A stretch of DNA of 64,000 nt from Bradyrhizobium lablabi (GTDB lineage: Bacteria; Pseudomonadota; Alphaproteobacteria; Rhizobiales; Xanthobacteraceae): the NCBI RefSeq assembly GCF_900141755.1, contig NZ_LT670844.1, positions 4,960,001 to 5,024,000 of the forward strand, in the 5' to 3' direction. Each line of letters opens with the position of its first letter. The first letter of the stretch is position 1. Both the position numbers and the translations under genes were made by a program. The notes below the pieces were generated by a model. The model saw only the letters and a list, made by a program, of their open reading frames with translations. It was not told the origin of the DNA and searched no databases. This document shows positions 61,222-64,000 of the stretch, piece by piece.

Positions 61222-62327
61222 GGCTCTGACCCGAGCACGCGAATCTTCTGGCCCGGGTGGAGCGCCTGAACACCCGCCGTGACTACGATTTCGCCGGTGT
61301 CGAGTCCCTGGGAAACGACGACCCGCGCCTGGTCAAAGCGCAACACGTCGACGTTTCGGATTGAAACCGTATGGGTCGATGGATCGACAATCCATACCGC
61401 CGGCTGTTGATTGATCTTCGTTAATGCCGTTGCCGGTATCTCGATGATCGGTCCGGCGTCGGTTTCCACGCGCCCGACCACGGTCGCCCCGAGTCGCATT
61501 GCCAGCGGAGGGTCAGTCAAGCCGACTTTGACCTCGAAGGTTCGGGTTACAGGATTGGCTTGGGCGGCGACCTCGCGGATACGTCCGGAGGCAGTCACCG
61601 AGGGATCGTCCGTCAGGCTGACGGTGATCCGGGGATCGGCAGGTGCTGATCGAAGGAACTGGGCCGGAATGTCGAAAATGGCATCGCGACCGTCTTTCCG
61701 CGCAAGCCTGGCGATCATTTGCCCCGCCTGAACAACTTCCCCCGCGCCAGGACCTATTGCGGTTATTATCCCCGGCGCATCGGCCTTGAGCTCGGTGAAG
61801 CTTACCAAATCATGTGCGGTATGTAGCTGGGCTTCGGCTGCATCTACTTGCGATTGAGCGGTTTGTTGCGCCTGCGTCGCGACATCGAAATTGGCCCGCG
61901 TCGTCCATCCCTGTGCCAGAAGCGTCTCCTGGCGTTCGAAATGATTGCGCGCCTGCGTTAATTGCCCCTGAGCGGCCGCAAGACCTGCCTGCGCCTGCCG
62001 CAGCGCGTTCAACTCGTTCTGTGGTTCAAGTCGTGCCATTATTTGCCCGGGTTCCACCCGGTCCCCGAGCTTGCCGCTGCTTTCCAATAGCCGCCCGGAA
62101 ATTCGAAACGCCACGCTCACTTCATCTTCAGCCTCGATACGGCCTGTAAATGTAACTTGCTGACCGCCCTCACGTTTCTGAACGGTTGTCGTCCGAGCTG
62201 GACGGGCTGCCGGAGCTGCGGTGTCTGTCTCTCTCTGGCAGGCCGCGAGCAGCAATACCGGCGCAATTGTCATGAGCGCCATCATAAGCATTCGATATAA
62301 TGTCGTCTGGTCGGCGCGCATGGGCAT
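61218..62327 (-). CDS. RND efflux periplasmic adaptor (membrane-fusion lipoprotein)
   Basis: 369 residues. Signal with lipobox LLLAAC (lipid-attached Cys30). Order: biotinyl-lipoyl half, helical hairpin (NALRQAQAGLAAAQGQLTQARNHFERQETL, QTAQSQVDAAEAQLHTAHDLV), second lipoyl half (DAPGIITAIGPGAGEVVQAG), beta-barrel and membrane-proximal domains (TALTKINQQPAVWIVD). It links the pump to an outer-membrane channel. It overlaps the pump gene by 4 bases (ATGA). The operon starts 466 bases from the divergent sensor-kinase gene, its likely regulator. Confidence 0.93.
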   Translation of the reverse strand: MPMRADQTTLYRMLMMALMTIAPVLLLAACQRETDTAAPAARPARTTTVQKREGGQQVTFTGRIEAEDEVSVAFRISGRLLESSGKLGDRVEPGQIMARLEPQNELNALRQAQAGLAAAQGQLTQARNHFERQETLLAQGWTTRANFDVATQAQQTAQSQVDAAEAQLHTAHDLVSFTELKADAPGIITAIGPGAGEVVQAGQMIARLARKDGRDAIFDIPAQFLRSAPADPRITVSLTDDPSVTASGRIREVAAQANPVTRTFEVKVGLTDPPLAMRLGATVVGRVETDAGPIIEIPATALTKINQQPAVWIVDPSTHTVSIRNVDVLRFDQARVVVSQGLDTGEIVVTAGVQALHPGQKIRVLGSEP

Positions 62328-62793
62328 GACGGAACCTTCGATGAGAGCTGCAGATCGCTCGGCCTGCAGATATCCTCGCCAAATGCGACCTGCGCCCCAA
62401 CCCGCATTTGTTTATAGGGGCGCCGCAGTTCGTCAGCGAAATACACCGATCACCGTCGAGTATTTTCGATCGGAAGATCATCTTCCGCTATCAGTAAATG
62501 TACTGAGCGCGCTGATGTATTCCCGGATAGAAGTGTGTACCCGAAATCCGCCCGCAGCGGTCGTGCCCAGCGGCTGAAATGCTGCTGCCGAGACATCATC
62601 ACGCGCGGCGGAAAGCGCTTCAATCCTCATCCGGTTGATTTAGCGAAATGTTGAAACTTGATTCAATGAAAACGAATTCTCGACATGTTACTTGACGGGG
62701 ATTTCACTAAGGGTATTTACTACCGCAATCGACCTAAGGGAGAGTGAGCAGTTTCATACACCGTGCCATCTGAGAAAAATCGGGCAAGAGCCA
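62328..62793. other. divergent regulatory region, RND operon / sensor kinase
   Basis: 466 bases without a convincing gene. An inverted repeat TTGAA-ACTTGA-TTCAA lies at 62651-62666. A promoter-like TTGACG at 62692-62697 with TATTTA 16 bases further (62714-62719) points toward the kinase gene. The rest is less G/C-rich than coding sequence. A reading frame open from 62692 joins the kinase gene, so the true kinase start could lie upstream of 62794. Confidence 0.5.
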
Positions 62794-63987
62794 ATGATGA
62801 AGGCACACAAAGCTCGCATAAACGGATCGCACCGAGTTGACGGATCGTACCGAGTTCCCGGTCGGAAATGGCCAAGGATGGCTTCGGAAGAAGCGTGCGA
62901 TAAGCTCTACTGGATGCATGCTCCGGAATTTCTTTTTCGAATGCGAGCCTCGCATACAGGGCGATTTGTCTACGAGAGCATAAATCCGGCTTTCGAACGC
63001 TTGCTTGGAACCTCGTCCGAGAACATCCGCGATAAAGCCGTTTCGGACTGCATGAGTGCCGGAGACGCGAAATCCATTTGCGCATCCTGCGACGCGTGTC
63101 TTGCTGACGGAGAGCCGGTTCGTTGCCGGCATCGCCTTGCTCTCGGCGGACCGCAACGAAACTTTGAGACGACGGTCGCTCCCGTCCGTGATCCCGTAAG
63201 CGGCAGCATAGTCAGGCTGGTTGGCAGCCACCGAGCCATCAAAGAGGGGCGCGATGCTGTCGAGACTGCCACAAGACGAGTCTCGGCGAATCGCAGCGTC
63301 CGGCTGTTATCGCTTCAGGAAGAGGTACAGCAGCGGATTGCATCTGACCTTCATGATTCGACTTGCCAACATTTGATTGCTGCCAGCTTGAATGTAATGC
63401 GGATGAGGCGCGCGATACACGATGCCGGCCATGCGGATACCGCCGAAAGCCTCTGCGACGAAGTCGATGCGTCGATCGATCAGGCGCTCAGGGAAATCCG
63501 GGCCTTTACCTACCTATTGCATCCGAAAAATCTGCTCGCCGACGGACTGAAGATTACCATCGAACAGTTCGTAGACGGATTTTCAGCGCGCACTTCATTG
63601 AAGGTTGACGTTGAGATCGCTCCCGAGGTCGATGAGCTGTCATACGAGGGGCAGCGCTCGGTGCTGAGAGTTATTCAAGAAGCCCTTACGAATGTTTTTC
63701 GTCATGCGAAAGCAACAGAGGTGAAGATCGCGCTGGAAGCTACCGACACGCATTTCAAGCTTCGGATTAGTGACAACGGCCGCGGCATGCTGGTCGGCCA
63801 GGCGAGATCGGGCCCCAAGGCGATGTCGTTTGGTGTCGGAATTCCCGCTATGAGAGTCAGGTTGCAGCAGATGGGAGGGGCTCTCGAAATCCGCTCTTCT
63901 TCGGCAACGGAACGCCGAGGTACGACGTTGTGTGCGGTAATTCCGCATTCTCTCCCGCGTAAGGGAACGCGTTGCCAACAGCATTAA
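62794..63987 (+). CDS. PAS-containing NarL-type sensor histidine kinase
   Basis: About 397 residues. A PAS-like domain spans 40-150 (FLFRMRASHTGRFVYESINPAFERLLG). Its middle carries a run of cysteines: Cys86, Cys96, Cys99, Cys102 and Cys111 (CASCDACLADGEPVRC). HisKA_3 follows with His187 (RIASDLHDSTCQHL), then HATPase_c (VIQEALTNVFRHAKATEVKI, ISDNGRGM). No membrane helix is seen, so it is a soluble sensor. The Cys cluster suggests metal or redox sensing. The start is uncertain (ATG at 62794 or 62797; open to 62692). The partner response regulator is beyond the window end. Confidence 0.88.
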   Translation: MMKAHKARINGSHRVDGSYRVPGRKWPRMASEEACDKLYWMHAPEFLFRMRASHTGRFVYESINPAFERLLGTSSENIRDKAVSDCMSAGDAKSICASCDACLADGEPVRCRHRLALGGPQRNFETTVAPVRDPVSGSIVRLVGSHRAIKEGRDAVETATRRVSANRSVRLLSLQEEVQQRIASDLHDSTCQHLIAASLNVMRMRRAIHDAGHADTAESLCDEVDASIDQALREIRAFTYLLHPKNLLADGLKITIEQFVDGFSARTSLKVDVEIAPEVDELSYEGQRSVLRVIQEALTNVFRHAKATEVKIALEATDTHFKLRISDNGRGMLVGQARSGPKAMSFGVGIPAMRVRLQQMGGALEIRSSSATERRGTTLCAVIPHSLPRKGTRCQQH

Positions 63988-64000
63988 AAGTCCGCCAGGC

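Overview
The window looks like chromosome from a Bradyrhizobium-type alphaproteobacterium (Nitrobacteraceae, Rhizobiales). The reasons are high GC, a C4-pathway 5-aminolevulinate synthase with a perfect FixK/FNR-type box upstream, the murA - DUF2948 - hisD - UPF0262 - phosphatase - maf - yacG - tRNA-Phe order typical of the group, DUF6894 and other rhizobial small proteins, and several families of palindromic intergenic repeats. There are no rRNA genes, transposases or CRISPR arrays. Two tRNA genes are present (Thr-GGT, Phe-GAA).

Layout. 1-4,800: tail of a cytochrome b561, an HCCA-isomerase-like DsbA-fold protein, a small exported coiled-coil protein, a YjbQ protein, an MHS-type transporter and a LuxR-type response regulator. 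4,993-9,868: a large hybrid sensor kinase with a sodium-symporter-like input module, convergent with the response regulator, then hemA. 10,108-15,670: RpiR regulator - class III aminotransferase - complete polar amino-acid ABC transporter, probably an uptake and catabolism unit for an amino compound. 15,754-20,588: a coiled-coil protein, an MBL hydrolase, a chemoreceptor and an Omp31-like porin with a duplicated 3' end. 20,817-24,679: cyoABCD quinol oxidase. 24,923-33,844: two TetR-controlled divergent units, tRNA-Thr, and a cluster of a cNMP-binding thioredoxin-reductase-like protein, an EthD protein and a UBP-type zinc finger. 34,052-37,134: a sugar-type ABC transporter without its ATPase. 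37,255-42,959: the murA to tRNA-Phe housekeeping block.

Beyond tRNA-Phe (42,960 to the end) the gene content changes to stress and ion-homeostasis functions: HdeD-type protein, patatin plus GntP permease, SHOCT protein, a seven-gene Mrp-type cation/proton antiporter operon of unusual composition, a beta-barrel protein with small secreted proteins, arginine deiminase with its antiporter, an RND efflux pair and a sensor kinase with a Cys-rich PAS region. I read this as an accessory region concerned with pH, ion and toxic-compound stress. Its right end lies outside the window, so island status is inference.

The most unusual points are: an Mrp operon whose second antiporter-like subunit has Ala where its MrpD paralogue has the conserved TM5 Glu; a cNMP/Trx/TrxR fusion with both redox cysteine sites replaced, next to a UBP zinc finger; a porin whose last codons and stop are repeated downstream; and at least four intergenic palindromic repeat families, some placed inside operons.
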